The notes below the pieces were generated by a model. That model did not search any database. It was not told the origin of the DNA and saw only the letters and a program-made list of their open reading frames with translations. This document shows positions 34,820-44,731 of a stretch of 64,000 nt of DNA, piece after piece. The DNA is taken from NCBI RefSeq assembly GCF_009733865.1, contig NZ_WOFB01000001.1, positions 186,001 to 250,000 of the forward strand. The letters are read 5' to 3'. The DNA comes from Oceanobacillus salinisoli. Lineage in GTDB: Bacteria > Bacillota > Bacilli > Bacillales > Amphibacillaceae. The position numbers were made by a program, and so were the translations under genes. Numbering within the stretch: position 1 is the stretch's first letter; each line of letters begins with the position of its first letter.

Positions 34820-36364
34820 ATGAAGAAAAAACAGAAAAAACGAGCTTATCATAATTCAGTATTTTACGTATCATCTATTATTGTAGGATTGCTAGCACTT
34901 ACTGGAGCAATATTTCCGGTAAGGTTTGGAGAAGTTGCTCAATCGTTATTTAATTTTACAACAACTAATTTCGGTTGGTTTTACTTGTTAGCTGTTTTCA
35001 TTATTACGCTATTTTTAATTTTGTTATCCGTAAGTAAGTTTGGAAAAGCGCGGCTTGGTCCTCAGGATTCACGACCAGATTTTCCATTTTTTACATGGAT
35101 TGGAATGTTATTCTCTGCAGGATTTGGGATTTCCCTTGTTTTCTGGGGGGTAGCGGAGCCAATGAGTCACTATTTTATTAGTCCGTACCCCGATATAGAG
35201 GGGCTTACTCCAGAAGCGGCAAGGGAAGCGATGAGTTATTCTTTCTTCCACTGGGGGATTAGTCAATGGTCTGTTTTTGCCATTGTCGGTTTAGTTATTG
35301 CCTATCTTCAATTTAGAAAAGACGAAAAAGGATTAGTATCTGTTGCGATTGAACCGGTTGTTGGGAAAAATAAAATTACAGCAAATACGATTGATTCCCT
35401 AGCTGTGATAGCAACTGTAATGGGGGTAGCTACATCATTAGGACTAGGGATTATGCAGTTAAATGGTGGGTTAACTGCAGTTGCTGGTATTCCAAGTTCT
35501 ACTTGGGTACAAATAGCTATCGCTGTAGTAATGCTTATTGCTTATTTAGCATCGTCAAGTACAGGATTAAATAAAGGGATTAAATGGTTGAGTAATCTTA
35601 ATTTAGGGATAGCTTTAGTACTCATGGTTTTCGTATTTATAGCAGGACCGACTGTATTTATTTTGGATACATTTGTATTAGCCTTAGGTGACTATATATC
35701 TAATTTCCTGCAGTATAGTTTACGTATGACCCCTTATACGGATGAAACATGGGTACACGACTGGACGATATTCTATTGGGCTTGGGCCATTGCCTGGTCT
35801 CCCTTTGTCGGAGCTTTTGTTGCCCGCGTCTCAAGAGGACGAACGATTCGCGAGTTTGTTTTTGGTGTGTTAATTGTACCGCCAGCAATTGCATGTTTAT
35901 GGATCGCGACATTTGGTGGAACGGCATTATACAGTGACTTATTTAATGGGACGGAAATCGCGCAGGCAGTAAACGCGGATGTTACCGTTGCCTTGTTTGA
36001 AACTTTTGAAGTACTGCCTTTAACAACGATTTTATCCCTATTGTCGATTTTATTAATCTTTACATTCCTAGTGACTTCTGCTGACTCGGCGACTTATATT
36101 TTGGGAAGTATGACTTCGAAAGGTTCTCTAAATCCATCCTTGATGGTAAAAGTGATTTGGGGTATCTTAATTACTGCGATTGCAGTAGTATTACTCGTTG
36201 CCGGCGGGCTGGAAGCATTACAAACTGCTTCTCTCACATCAGCACTGCCATTTACGGTTATTCTTATGGTGATGGTTTTATCCATTTGGAAGTTGTTAAC
36301 TAGAGATTATAAACGATACAAAGCAAAGAAGAAGGAAGCAGAAAAAAAAGCAGCTGAAGGATAA
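34820..36364 (+). CDS. BCCT-family osmolyte transporter (OpuD/BetP type)
   Basis: BCCT proteins import glycine betaine, carnitine, ectoine or related solutes with sodium. The 514-residue protein has 12 helices, GMLFSAGFGISLVFWGVAEP, the sodium/substrate stretch GVATSLGLGIMQLNGGL, and the family signature FYWAWAIAWSPFVGAFVARV. In BetP the signature reads FYWAWWISW; the second Trp of the aromatic box is Ala here, so the substrate range may differ. The charged C-terminus (KRYKAKKKEAEKKAAEG) may be an osmosensor. AGGAAAGGA precedes the ATG. Confidence 0.88.
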   Translation: MKKKQKKRAYHNSVFYVSSIIVGLLALTGAIFPVRFGEVAQSLFNFTTTNFGWFYLLAVFIITLFLILLSVSKFGKARLGPQDSRPDFPFFTWIGMLFSAGFGISLVFWGVAEPMSHYFISPYPDIEGLTPEAAREAMSYSFFHWGISQWSVFAIVGLVIAYLQFRKDEKGLVSVAIEPVVGKNKITANTIDSLAVIATVMGVATSLGLGIMQLNGGLTAVAGIPSSTWVQIAIAVVMLIAYLASSSTGLNKGIKWLSNLNLGIALVLMVFVFIAGPTVFILDTFVLALGDYISNFLQYSLRMTPYTDETWVHDWTIFYWAWAIAWSPFVGAFVARVSRGRTIREFVFGVLIVPPAIACLWIATFGGTALYSDLFNGTEIAQAVNADVTVALFETFEVLPLTTILSLLSILLIFTFLVTSADSATYILGSMTSKGSLNPSLMVKVIWGILITAIAVVLLVAGGLEALQTASLTSALPFTVILMVMVLSIWKLLTRDYKRYKAKKKEAEKKAAEG

Positions 36365-36387
36365 GAGTCCTAGCTGCTTCTTTTTTT
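36348..36387. terminator. Bidirectional terminator overlapping two gene ends
   Basis: AAGCAGCTGAAGG pairs imperfectly with CCTAGCTGCTT, with A- and T-runs outside. It covers the last codons of the BCCT gene and the stop of the converging YitT-type gene. Confidence 0.75.
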
Positions 36388-36960
36388 GTACGAGAAATTT
36401 TTAATGATTATGGAAGTGGTAAATGCGATTGTAATCACCATACATGCGGAATAGAAAATAGTAACTTTTGGTATGATAAAGGAACCGATAAGTAAAACGA
36501 AGCAGTCAATCCAAAAAATTAATATGCCAGCATTGATTGCCGTTATATTGGAAATAATCAAAGCAAGCAATTCGGAACCACCTGTACTAATGTCGTTTAG
36601 AAGCATAATGCCAACGCCTGTACCAATCAAAACCCCACCAATAACGGCCCCTACTACAATTGGGCCCCCCTCGGGATTCCAGGAGGAAACTGGACGGAAA
36701 AGGTCGATAAAAAAGGACGATACTAAAAGTCCATGGATGCCATTATAAAAGTACACCCGCTTGTAATAGAAGGCGATTACGTATAACGGAATGCTTAATA
36801 GAATAATCGTTAATCCTGGCCTGACGCCAAACATATATTTTGCAAGCAGACCAATTCCGATAATCCCACCATCTAATAAATGGTTCGGTATGATGAAGAA
36901 ATTTATAGCAAATGCTACAAAAATGCTTCCAATAATAATTGCCAATCCCTTTTTAAACAT
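36370..36960 (-). CDS. YitT-family membrane protein
   Basis: YitT proteins (DUF161) are five- to six-helix membrane proteins of unknown role. The 196-residue protein has FIIPNHLLDGGIIGIGLL, VIGGVLIGTGVGIMLLNDIS and TGGSELLALIIS, the repeated core; it lacks the C-terminal DUF2179 domain found in longer members. The ATG at 36960 follows AAGGTGG; the upstream frame to 36987 has no better site. It converges on the BCCT gene with five bases between stops. Confidence 0.82.
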   Translation of the reverse strand: MFKKGLAIIIGSIFVAFAINFFIIPNHLLDGGIIGIGLLAKYMFGVRPGLTIILLSIPLYVIAFYYKRVYFYNGIHGLLVSSFFIDLFRPVSSWNPEGGPIVVGAVIGGVLIGTGVGIMLLNDISTGGSELLALIISNITAINAGILIFWIDCFVLLIGSFIIPKVTIFYSACMVITIAFTTSIIIKNFSYKKRSS

Positions 36961-37104
36961 GCTATGGCCACCTTGTCCAAGTTTCATACTATTAATAATA
37001 TGATTGGCAGATAATTCTAGAATGGTTTTTAAGAAAAAGAAGGATGACTAATGTAAGAGGAACTTTAAGAATGTTTAAAATAAATTTATTTTCGGAAAAG
37101 TGCG

Positions 37105-37133
37105 TTGACATTTTTAAATGTACTGTATAAAAT
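37105..37133 (+). promoter_or_regulatory. SigA-type promoter of the cysH operon
   Basis: TTGACA (37105-37110) and TAAAAT (37128-37133) are 17 bp apart; the SAM riboswitch begins about 20 bases downstream. Confidence 0.75.
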
Positions 37134-37154
37134 ATCCAGTAACATCTGATTTTA

Positions 37155-37306
37155 TTTATATAGAGGTGGAGGGCAAGGCCCTATGAAGCTTCGGCAACAG
37201 GTTTTGATAAACACTGTGCCAATTCCACCAGGCAAGTGACCTAAAGATAAGACATGATTTTTGTGAACAAAATCTTCTTATCTTCTAATAGGTAAGGAGA
37301 TTTTTT
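37155..37306 (+). ncRNA. SAM-I riboswitch (S-box) with terminator
   Basis: The core AGAGGTGGAGGGCAAGGCCC, TATGAAGCTTCGGCAACAGG, GTGCCAATTCCACC and AAAGATAAGA is the S-box consensus. The expression platform is visible: a terminator pairs 37271-37282 with GGTAAGGAGATT (37291-37302) before a T-run, while AGATAAGA (37245-37252) can pair with TCTTATCT (37276-37283) to form the antiterminator. With SAM bound, P1 would hold the first segment and transcription would stop. In B. subtilis the cysH operon has the same control. Confidence 0.93.
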
Positions 37307-37337
37307 CGATAATAAAAATAATTGAAGGAGGAGTGAA

Positions 37338-38075
37338 ATGTCTCATCAAATGCTGTCCTATGAAAATTTCACTGGAGATCCTTTTGTGAATTTAGCTCCA
37401 GCAGGTGATGATACAAAAGGTGCTCACCAAATATTAGATTGGGCATATACTACCTATGGGGACTCGATAATTTATTCGTGCAGTTTTGGTGCGGAAGGAA
37501 TGGTATTAATCGATTTAATTTCCAAAGTGAAAAAAGATGCAAAAATTGTATTCCTTGACACAGACCTTCACTTTCAGGAAACGTACGATTTGATTAACGA
37601 AGTAAAGGAAAAATACCCAAGTCTTCGCATCCAGATTAAAAAGCCTGATTTAACATTGGAAGAACAAGCAAAAGAACATGGCTCTGCACTGTGGAAAAGG
37701 AATCCGGATCAATGTTGTTTTATTCGAAAAATAAAACCACTTGAAGATGTTTTATCTGGTGTTCCAGCCTGGATTTCAGGTTTAAGGAGAGAGCAGTCAC
37801 CGAGCCGAAGAAATACCAATTTCATTAACAAGGATGAACGGTTCAAGTCGGTCAAAGTGTGTCCACTTATTCATTGGACCTGGGATGACGTTTGGGATTA
37901 TATTAAAGCGAATGAATTACCTTACAATCCGTTGCATGATCACAATTATCCGAGTATTGGATGTATACCATGTACGTCCCAAGTAAGCGATGCTGGCGAT
38001 TCCCGTGAAGGAAGATGGGCCGGAATGAATAAAACGGAATGTGGTCTTCATACGGTTGATGGAAGTTCAAACTAA
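37338..38075 (+). CDS. cysH: Adenylylsulfate (APS/PAPS) reductase CysH
   Basis: CysH reduces APS (or PAPS) to sulfite with thioredoxin. The 245-residue protein has [27 protein letters not shown], the iron-sulfur Cys pairs DQCCFIRK and GCIPCTSQ that mark the APS-reductase class, [11 protein letters not shown], and the C-terminal catalytic Cys in KTECGLH. It is first after the SAM riboswitch. In contrast to B. subtilis the next genes are cysJI. AAGGAGGAG precedes the ATG. Confidence 0.95.
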   Translation: MSHQMLSYENFTGDPFVNLAPAGDDTKGAHQILDWAYTTYGDSIIYSCSFGAEGMVLIDLISKVKKDAKIVFLDTDLHFQETYDLINEVKEKYPSLRIQIKKPDLTLEEQAKEHGSALWKRNPDQCCFIRKIKPLEDVLSGVPAWISGLRREQSPSRRNTNFINKDERFKSVKVCPLIHWTWDDVWDYIKANELPYNPLHDHNYPSIGCIPCTSQVSDAGDSREGRWAGMNKTECGLHTVDGSSN

Positions 38076-38358
38076 TGTAAAACGAATAAATAACTATTTT
38101 TTTAACCATATACCTGAGTAAAGCAGTGGGAATACAATGTGTTTAACGGGGCTTTATTTACATTAGAAAAATATATTTTAGCAGAAAGCGAATTCGTTTT
38201 TCTAATGAACGATTGCAATAGAGTGGCATTATTTCCTGTTTTTATTTTTTAAAAAACCCGAGTAAAAAGGTTTGTATACTCCATTATGAAAGTCCCGTTA
38301 CACACGGACTAGGTATTAGGTGAGTAATCTTAAAAATTCTATAGTGAGGTGATAATCC

Positions 38359-40194
38359 TTGCAGTTAACTGTAACGAATAGTCCATTTAGCAAAGAGCAA
38401 ACCGAAAATCTTAACCAACTGCTTCCCACCTTATCCGTTGAACAAAAAATTTGGCTTAGTGGTTATCTGTCAGCGCAGCAAGTTGAATCTATTCCAGCAA
38501 ATGGTACAGCTGCTCCTCCATTAACCGAAGTATTGCCGAAAAGTGCAAAGAAGCAGGAAACCAGGGAAGTTACCATCCTTTTTGGTTCTGAAACTGGTAA
38601 TGCTCAAAATCTAGCAGAAGAGATGGTCCGTAAATTAGAAGAAAAGCAGTTTCAGGTAAAGGTATCCGCACTGGACGATTTTAAACCAAAAGAACTAAAG
38701 AAAGTTCAGGATTTGCTGATAGTCAGTGCAACACATGGGGAAGGGGATCCGCCAGACAATGCAATTTCCTTCTATGAGTTTCTTTACAGCAGAAAAGCAC
38801 CAAAGTTGAATGGAGTACGCTTTTCCGTCCTTTCTTTGGGGGATGAGTCGTATGAATTTTTCTGTCAAACAGGGAAGGACTTTGATAAACGCTTAGCAGA
38901 ATTAGGTGCAGAAAGACTGTATGATCGGGTGGATTGTGATTTGGATTTTGATGAGCCTGCTGCAGAGTGGATGGAGGGTGTCTTAGCTGAATTAAATCAG
39001 TCTGGAGAAGACGAGTCCAATCTTGCGGGTCAGGAAGCAGCGGGATCCCTTGCTGTTGAACAGACGGTATATTCCAGAACCAATCCATTTATGGCAGAAG
39101 TGTTGGAGAATATTCGTTTAAACGGTCGGGGGTCTAACAAAGAAACAAGGCATATTGAATTAGCCTTGGAGGGATCCAACCTGCAATTTGAACCGGGAGA
39201 TAGTTTAGGTGTATATCCTACAAATGATACAGGACTGGTAGATTCTCTCATCCAAGCCTTGAATTGGAATCCGGATGAAACAGTAGAGGTGAATAAACAA
39301 GGTGAGATACGTTCTATAAGAGAAGCGCTTATTTCACATTTTGAGATTACTAGATTAACGAAACCATTGTTAACGAAAGCTTGTGACTTGTTTGGAAATG
39401 AGGAACTAAATCATTTGCTCCAACCAGATCAGGAAGAGAAATTAAAGGGTTATCTGGACGGAAGGGACTTACTGGACTTAGTAAGAGATTATCCGCCACA
39501 GCAAGTGGAACCAGGTGATTTTGTATCCATACTTAGAAAAATTCCTGCCCGCGAATATTCGATTGCGTCTAGCTATCAGGCAAATCCGGATGAGGTGCAT
39601 CTTACTGTTGGTGCTGTCAGATATCATGCACACGGTAGAGACCGGGCTGGAGTATGCTCGGTTCAGCTTGCGGAACGTGTTCAGCCGGGCGATCATTTAC
39701 CGGTATATGTTCATCGTAATCCGAATTTTAAATTTCCATTTGATGAAGAAAGACCAGTTATTATGATTGGTCCTGGAACTGGTGTAGCACCATTTCGATC
39801 TTTCCTCGAGGAGAGAGAAGAGTTAGAAATCAAAGGGAAAACCTGGCTATTCTTTGGTGAACAGCATTTTACAACCGACTTTCTTTATCAGGTTGATTGG
39901 CAGAATTGGTTAAAAGAAGGTATTTTAACTCGGATGGATGTTGCCTTTTCCCGTGATACGGATGAAAAAGTGTATGTACAGCATCGTATGGTGGAACAAA
40001 GCAAGGATTTCTATCAGTGGCTAAAAGATGGTGCAGCGGTATTTGTATGTGGAGACGAAAAAAATATGGCCAAAGATGTTCATCATACGATTATCACGAT
40101 TTTAAAACAAGAGGGAGATATGAGCCAGGAGGAAGCAGAAAATTATGTGAGTCAATTAAGAAAAGAGAAGCGATATCAGCGTGATGTTTATTAA
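38359..40194 (+). CDS. cysJ: Sulfite reductase (NADPH) flavoprotein, alpha subunit
   Basis: CysJ passes electrons from NADPH through FAD and FMN to the haem subunit CysI. The 611 residues comprise an FMN-binding flavodoxin domain (about 70-205; ILFGSETGNAQNLAEEM, SATHGEGDPPDNA), a connecting FAD domain (REYSIASSYQ) and an NADPH domain (IGPGTGVAPFRSFLEER, FVCGDEKNMAKDV, C-terminal RYQRDVY). The TTG start follows GTGAGGTGAT. A 283-bp gap separates it from cysH; it shows no gene and no clear terminator, but may carry its own promoter. Confidence 0.95.
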   Translation: MQLTVTNSPFSKEQTENLNQLLPTLSVEQKIWLSGYLSAQQVESIPANGTAAPPLTEVLPKSAKKQETREVTILFGSETGNAQNLAEEMVRKLEEKQFQVKVSALDDFKPKELKKVQDLLIVSATHGEGDPPDNAISFYEFLYSRKAPKLNGVRFSVLSLGDESYEFFCQTGKDFDKRLAELGAERLYDRVDCDLDFDEPAAEWMEGVLAELNQSGEDESNLAGQEAAGSLAVEQTVYSRTNPFMAEVLENIRLNGRGSNKETRHIELALEGSNLQFEPGDSLGVYPTNDTGLVDSLIQALNWNPDETVEVNKQGEIRSIREALISHFEITRLTKPLLTKACDLFGNEELNHLLQPDQEEKLKGYLDGRDLLDLVRDYPPQQVEPGDFVSILRKIPAREYSIASSYQANPDEVHLTVGAVRYHAHGRDRAGVCSVQLAERVQPGDHLPVYVHRNPNFKFPFDEERPVIMIGPGTGVAPFRSFLEEREELEIKGKTWLFFGEQHFTTDFLYQVDWQNWLKEGILTRMDVAFSRDTDEKVYVQHRMVEQSKDFYQWLKDGAAVFVCGDEKNMAKDVHHTIITILKQEGDMSQEEAENYVSQLRKEKRYQRDVY

Positions 40195-40217
40195 CGAAAC
40201 GAAAGGAGTTATCGTGA

Positions 40218-41933
40218 ATGGCTAGTCATAAAGATATTAAGAAACAAGAACAGCTGGATGAAATGGAACGCATAAAAGAAGATAGTAATTATTTGCGGGG
40301 AACGATAAAAGAAGGTCTGGCGGATTCGATTACTGGTGCGATTTCAGAAGAGGATACAAAACTATTAAAATTTCATGGCAGCTACCAGCAAGATGACAGA
40401 GATTTACGAGATGAGCGCCGCAGACAGAAATTAGAACCAGCTTATCAGTTTATGATTCGTGTTCGAGTCCCAGGTGGTGTGGCAACACCGGACCAATGGT
40501 TAGTAATGGATGAAATTGCTCATAAATACGCCAATGGTACCCTCAAGCTGACAACAAGGCAGGCGTTTCAATTCCATGGGATTTTGAAGCGAAATCTAAA
40601 AAAATCGATGCAGGATATTAATGATACATTACTTGATACTCTAGCGGCCTGTGGCGATGTGAACCGTAATGTTATGTCTAATCCTAATCCATACCAGTCA
40701 GAGGTTCATGCAGAGGTTCATCAGTTGGCTGGGGATATAAGTAATCATCTCTCTCCAAGAACAGGAGCATATCATGAGATTTGGCTGGATAAAGAAAAGG
40801 TAGTGGATACGAGAGATGAGGAACAAGTCGAACCAATTTATGGAAAAACATATTTACCTCGTAAATTTAAGATTGGTATAGCTGTTCCCCCGTCAAATGA
40901 TATTGATGTGTTTTCACAGGATCTCGGATTTATTGCAATTATAGAAGATGGAGAGCTTGCTGGCTTTAATGTGACGGCTGGTGGTGGTATGGGAATGACA
41001 CATGGAAATACGGATACATACCCACAGCTTGGTCGTGTTATTGGCTTTTGTCCAAAAGAGAAAGTGGTGGAAGTGGCTGAGAAGATTGTAACCATTCAGC
41101 GGGATTATGGGAATCGTTCGGATCGGAAAAATGCCCGATTTAAATACACGGTTGATGCTAGAGGAGTAGATTGGCTAAAGGGGGAGCTTAATGAAAGGTT
41201 AGGTTGGAACCTGGAGGAAGCACGTCCTTTCCACTTTGAGCATAATGGGGACCGATATGGATGGACCAAAGGGAATGGCAGATGGCATTTTACGTTGTTT
41301 ATTCAAAATGGAAGAGTAAAAGACACAGAAAATTATCAACTTATGACAGCATTACGGGAAATTGCCAAAATCCACACAGGTGATTTCCGCTTAACTCCAA
41401 ACCAAAATTTAATTATTGCCAATGTAACGAGTCATAAAAAGAAACAAATTAATGAGTTGATTGATAAATACGGAATGACAGAAGGGAAACATTACTCTGG
41501 TCTTAGAAGAAATTCGATGGCATGTGTTGCCTTTCCGACTTGCGGGCTTGCGATGGCAGAATCAGAAAGATATCTCCCATCTTTAGTAGATAAGATGGAG
41601 GATATTTTGGATGAAGCAGGATTAACAGAAGAAGAAATCGTAATTCGTATGTCGGGTTGTCCAAATGGCTGCTCCCGTCCTGGATTAGCAGAAATCGCTT
41701 TTATCGGGAAGGCCCCTGGAAAATATAACATGTACCTAGGTGGCGGTTTTGCAGGGGAGCGTTTGAATAAATTATACCGTGAGAATATTGGGGAGGCGGA
41801 AATATTAGAAAGCCTGCGTCCTATATTGTTTCGCTATGCGAAGGAAAGGGAAGTAGGGGAACATTTTGGTGATTTTGTCATCCGTGCCGGTTATGTGGAA
41901 GAAGTACATTCAGGATTGGATTTCCATCGTTAA
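40218..41933 (+). CDS. cysI: Sulfite reductase haemoprotein, beta subunit
   Basis: CysI reduces sulfite to sulfide with six electrons on a coupled siroheme and [4Fe-4S] centre. The 571-residue protein has two ferredoxin-like repeats, [25 protein letters not shown], and the four cluster Cys residues in [10 protein letters not shown] and [10 protein letters not shown]. It follows cysJ by 23 bp. The three siroheme genes downstream provide its cofactor. Confidence 0.96.
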   Translation: MASHKDIKKQEQLDEMERIKEDSNYLRGTIKEGLADSITGAISEEDTKLLKFHGSYQQDDRDLRDERRRQKLEPAYQFMIRVRVPGGVATPDQWLVMDEIAHKYANGTLKLTTRQAFQFHGILKRNLKKSMQDINDTLLDTLAACGDVNRNVMSNPNPYQSEVHAEVHQLAGDISNHLSPRTGAYHEIWLDKEKVVDTRDEEQVEPIYGKTYLPRKFKIGIAVPPSNDIDVFSQDLGFIAIIEDGELAGFNVTAGGGMGMTHGNTDTYPQLGRVIGFCPKEKVVEVAEKIVTIQRDYGNRSDRKNARFKYTVDARGVDWLKGELNERLGWNLEEARPFHFEHNGDRYGWTKGNGRWHFTLFIQNGRVKDTENYQLMTALREIAKIHTGDFRLTPNQNLIIANVTSHKKKQINELIDKYGMTEGKHYSGLRRNSMACVAFPTCGLAMAESERYLPSLVDKMEDILDEAGLTEEEIVIRMSGCPNGCSRPGLAEIAFIGKAPGKYNMYLGGGFAGERLNKLYRENIGEAEILESLRPILFRYAKEREVGEHFGDFVIRAGYVEEVHSGLDFHR

Positions 41934-41956
41934 TATGACATGAATGAGGTGAAAGG

Positions 41957-42733
41957 ATGGGGAAAGTATATTTGGTTGGTGCTGGTCCTGGTGATCCAGA
42001 ACTGATTACGGTAAAAGGGTTAAAACTAATCCAACAAGCAGATGTGATTTTATACGACCGTTTAGTGAATGAAGAATTATTAAGTTATGCTCCTAAGGCA
42101 GCAAGGCGAATCTACTGCGGAAAACGTCCTGACCATCATTCATTAAAGCAGGAAGAAATTAACGGCCTGCTTTGTGAGTTTGCAAAGAAGGGAAATGTTG
42201 TAATAAGACTAAAAGGAGGCGATCCATTTATTTTTGGCAGAGGTGGAGAAGAGGCAGAAGTTCTGGCGAAGAATGGTATTGCTTTTGAAGTCGTTCCTGG
42301 CATTACCGCTGGATCTGCTGCTCCCGCTTATGCAGGAATACCATTAACACACCGTAACTATAGTTCATCGGTAGCCTTTGTTTCGGGTGTAAAGCCACTG
42401 GAATCGAACGCGGATGAATATTGGAAGCATCTGGCCCTTGGTCCGGAAACATTATGTATTTATATGGGGGTTAAAAATCTTCCGGACATTTGTGAAAACT
42501 TAATTAGATATGGTCGCTCACCTAAGACACCTGCTGGATTAATCCATTGTGGAACAACAGAGGATCAGCAAACCGTAACCGGAACACTGGACAATATATT
42601 AGAAAAAGCGGCGGGCATTGAAAATCCAGCTATGATTGTAATCGGGGACGTTGTTCTCCTCAGAGAAAAAATTCAGTGGTATGAACATATGGTAATTCAA
42701 GATTCATTTCCCGCAAAGATTGTTTCTGGTTAA
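41957..42733 (+). CDS. cobA: Uroporphyrinogen-III C-methyltransferase
   Basis: This SAM-dependent enzyme (SumT) methylates uroporphyrinogen III at C2 and C7 to precorrin-2, the first step to siroheme. The 258-residue protein has VGAGPGDPELITVKGLKLI, DVILYDRLV, RLKGGDPFIFGRGGEEAE and PGITAGSAAPAYAGIPLTHR, the family signatures. It is a single-domain form, not fused to CysG. GAGGTGAAAGG precedes the ATG; 23 bp after cysI. Confidence 0.94.
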   Translation: MGKVYLVGAGPGDPELITVKGLKLIQQADVILYDRLVNEELLSYAPKAARRIYCGKRPDHHSLKQEEINGLLCEFAKKGNVVIRLKGGDPFIFGRGGEEAEVLAKNGIAFEVVPGITAGSAAPAYAGIPLTHRNYSSSVAFVSGVKPLESNADEYWKHLALGPETLCIYMGVKNLPDICENLIRYGRSPKTPAGLIHCGTTEDQQTVTGTLDNILEKAAGIENPAMIVIGDVVLLREKIQWYEHMVIQDSFPAKIVSG

Positions 42734-42748
42734 TAAGGGGGAGAAACG

Positions 42749-43492
42749 TTGAAAGCAGTTTTATATGTCAGTCATGGAAGCAGACTTTCGGAAGCACGTG
42801 CAGAAGCATTGTCGTTTATTGAAGCAGTCAAATCAAAGGTAGATATCTCCCTGCAGCAAATTTGCTTTTTGGAATTAGCAGAGCCTGACGTGGAACAAGG
42901 AATTGAAAATTTAATTCTTCAAGGGGCAACTCAAATATCGATTATTCCAGTATTGCTTTTAAGTGCCGGACATTATTTTCATGATATTCCCGAGGAAATA
43001 CGACATTTAAAGGAAACATACCCACAGGTAGAATTCATTTATGGGAAGCCGCTTGGTGTACAAGATCGTTTAACGGCTATTTTAAAAGAAAGAATAGAAG
43101 AACAGCTTATCCCAGTAAATAAGGACGCAACAATATTAGTTGTTGGGAGGGGAAGCACGAATCCACAGACGAAGGTTGATATGGAATCCATTCGTCAACG
43201 GCTTGAGAATATAACAGGATTTAGCGATGTAGATGTTTGTTATTTGGCTGTCTGTAAGCCTTCATTTGAGACAGCATTGCAGAAAGCCCTGGAAGAAGAG
43301 ACATCGCAAGTATTTGTCGTTCCATATCTATGGTTTACTGGTGTGCTCATGAACTTTATTAATCAAAAAGCAAATGATGTAAAAACAAAAAAACAAATAG
43401 TGGTTTGCCGTCATCTAGGTGATCATCCAATGATGAAGCAGGCGCTATTGGAGCGTGTTTATGAGTCATTCAATTCGGATTATCGTTTTTGA
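42749..43492 (+). CDS. sirB: Sirohydrochlorin ferrochelatase (CbiX/SirB family)
   Basis: SirB inserts Fe(II) into sirohydrochlorin, the last step of siroheme synthesis. The 247-residue, two-lobed protein starts VLYVSHGSRLSEARAEALSF with the metal-binding His, and has PVLLLSAGHYFHDIPEEI with the second His; the C-terminal lobe has VVGRGSTNPQTKVD. The TTG start follows AAGGGGGAG. Between cobA and sirC in the operon. Confidence 0.92.
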   Translation: MKAVLYVSHGSRLSEARAEALSFIEAVKSKVDISLQQICFLELAEPDVEQGIENLILQGATQISIIPVLLLSAGHYFHDIPEEIRHLKETYPQVEFIYGKPLGVQDRLTAILKERIEEQLIPVNKDATILVVGRGSTNPQTKVDMESIRQRLENITGFSDVDVCYLAVCKPSFETALQKALEEETSQVFVVPYLWFTGVLMNFINQKANDVKTKKQIVVCRHLGDHPMMKQALLERVYESFNSDYRF

Positions 43493-43534
43493 AAGACTGG
43501 AAATATATAGGTGTTGTAAAAGGATGTGAAAAAA

Positions 43535-44152
43535 ATGGCCCGCATACCACTCATGCTAGACCTAAATGAGAAAAATATTGTAATTGTTGGGGGTGGTGTG
43601 GTAGCCCAACGGCGAGTCTATTCCCTTGTCGAAAGCGGGGCTTTTATAACGGTGATCAGCCCAGAGGTTAGTGAAGGAATTTATATCATGTGGAAACAGG
43701 GTTTATTAAGTTGGATGAAAAAATATTTTGAACCGGAAGATATTCATGATGCTTTCCTCGTGATTGCAGCTACCAATCACACAGAAGTTAATCAATCCAT
43801 TAAACAGGTAGTTCCTGCAGATACCTTGTTTAATATGGTTGAAGATGTTGAACAAGGAAATATTGAGTTTCCAGGATATTTTAAACGGGGGAAATTATCG
43901 ATTAGTGTTTCAACCGGTGGATCCAGCCCAATACTCACTTCTAAAATTAAGCGTGATTTGGAAAAGGTTTATGATTGGCGCTATGAGGAATATGTAGATT
44001 TTTTGTATGAATGCAGGAAGCTAATTAAAATTTCTTCTATTGACAGAAACGAAAAAAAAGAGCTGTTAAATAACCTGTTATCCGATGAATTTTTAAATGA
44101 AGATAAGCAGGAGAAAGCTTTGGAATATCTAAAGAGAAGGCTGGAAAGATAG
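43535..44152 (+). CDS. sirC: Precorrin-2 dehydrogenase
   Basis: SirC oxidises precorrin-2 to sirohydrochlorin with NAD. The 205-residue protein has an N-terminal Rossmann motif IVGGGVVAQRRVYSL, IAATNHTEVNQS, and GKLSISVSTGGSSPILTSKI, as in the dehydrogenase part of CysG. I start at ATG 43535; a GTG at 43526 lies two bases from GGAT. Last gene before the repeat-filled gap. Confidence 0.9.
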   Translation: MARIPLMLDLNEKNIVIVGGGVVAQRRVYSLVESGAFITVISPEVSEGIYIMWKQGLLSWMKKYFEPEDIHDAFLVIAATNHTEVNQSIKQVVPADTLFNMVEDVEQGNIEFPGYFKRGKLSISVSTGGSSPILTSKIKRDLEKVYDWRYEEYVDFLYECRKLIKISSIDRNEKKELLNNLLSDEFLNEDKQEKALEYLKRRLER

Positions 44153-44157
44153 ATTAA

Positions 44158-44700
44158 GGCTGTTTTCAAAAAGTTGGGACTGCGATTACTAGTCACATAG
44201 AAAAGAACGTTGTTTTTGACGCAAAAAATATAATCTTCGGACTAACTTTAAATGATGTTGGAGCATCAACTTACCGCTACGGAAATACACTACGACTTCC
44301 GCGGGTGACCATAAAAGAAGCAGATGTCAACCGTTGTGCAAAATATCAACACAACGCGGGCACATATCAACTAGTGTATGCGGGATATCAACCATTAGAA
44401 GGCATTTATCACTCGTGTCTAGACTTTAGCGGCGCGGGCACTACTGAGTAATCTTCTTTGTTCCCATGCGCCGAGAAAGCTTACTACGGAGCGTTAATAG
44501 AAGCCTAGAGGCGCACTTACGGTTTTCCTTGATGAGGCTTTAGGTAGTGCCCACGAACCGTAAGTATTCTGCCGAAGCGAATGAAGTCCGCTATCATCAT
44601 TAGAATAAGCGAGAGCATCACCATATGAATTTTCATTAGTCAGGAGTTTATATCAACTACGAATATGAAAATGCAATCAAACGTACGAAAAGAGCTAAGA
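44158..44700. repeat. Composite repeat modules B and C in the gap between sirC and the TauE gene
   Basis: Module B (GTTTTCAAAAAGTTGGGACTG) is followed by module C (AACTTTAAATGATGTTGGAGC, then CTTACCGCTACGGAAATACA) and about 350 bp of GC-richer sequence with local repeats such as GATATCAACC and TTTATATCAACTACG. The same modules end the window at 63.9 kb. No ORF with a ribosome site is present in this 579-bp gap. Confidence 0.6.
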
Positions 44701-44731
44701 TTAGAAATCAGCTGAAAGAAAGGAGCCCGTC

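Noticed and set aside
38076-38358. Separate regulatory gene between cysH and cysJ
   Set aside because: No ORF with a ribosome site; only AT-rich sequence with a weak inverted stretch around TTAGAAAAA / TTTTTCTAA.
44158-44700. Insertion sequence in the gap between sirC and the TauE gene
   Set aside because: No transposase frame and no target duplication are visible; the modules recur as intergenic repeats.
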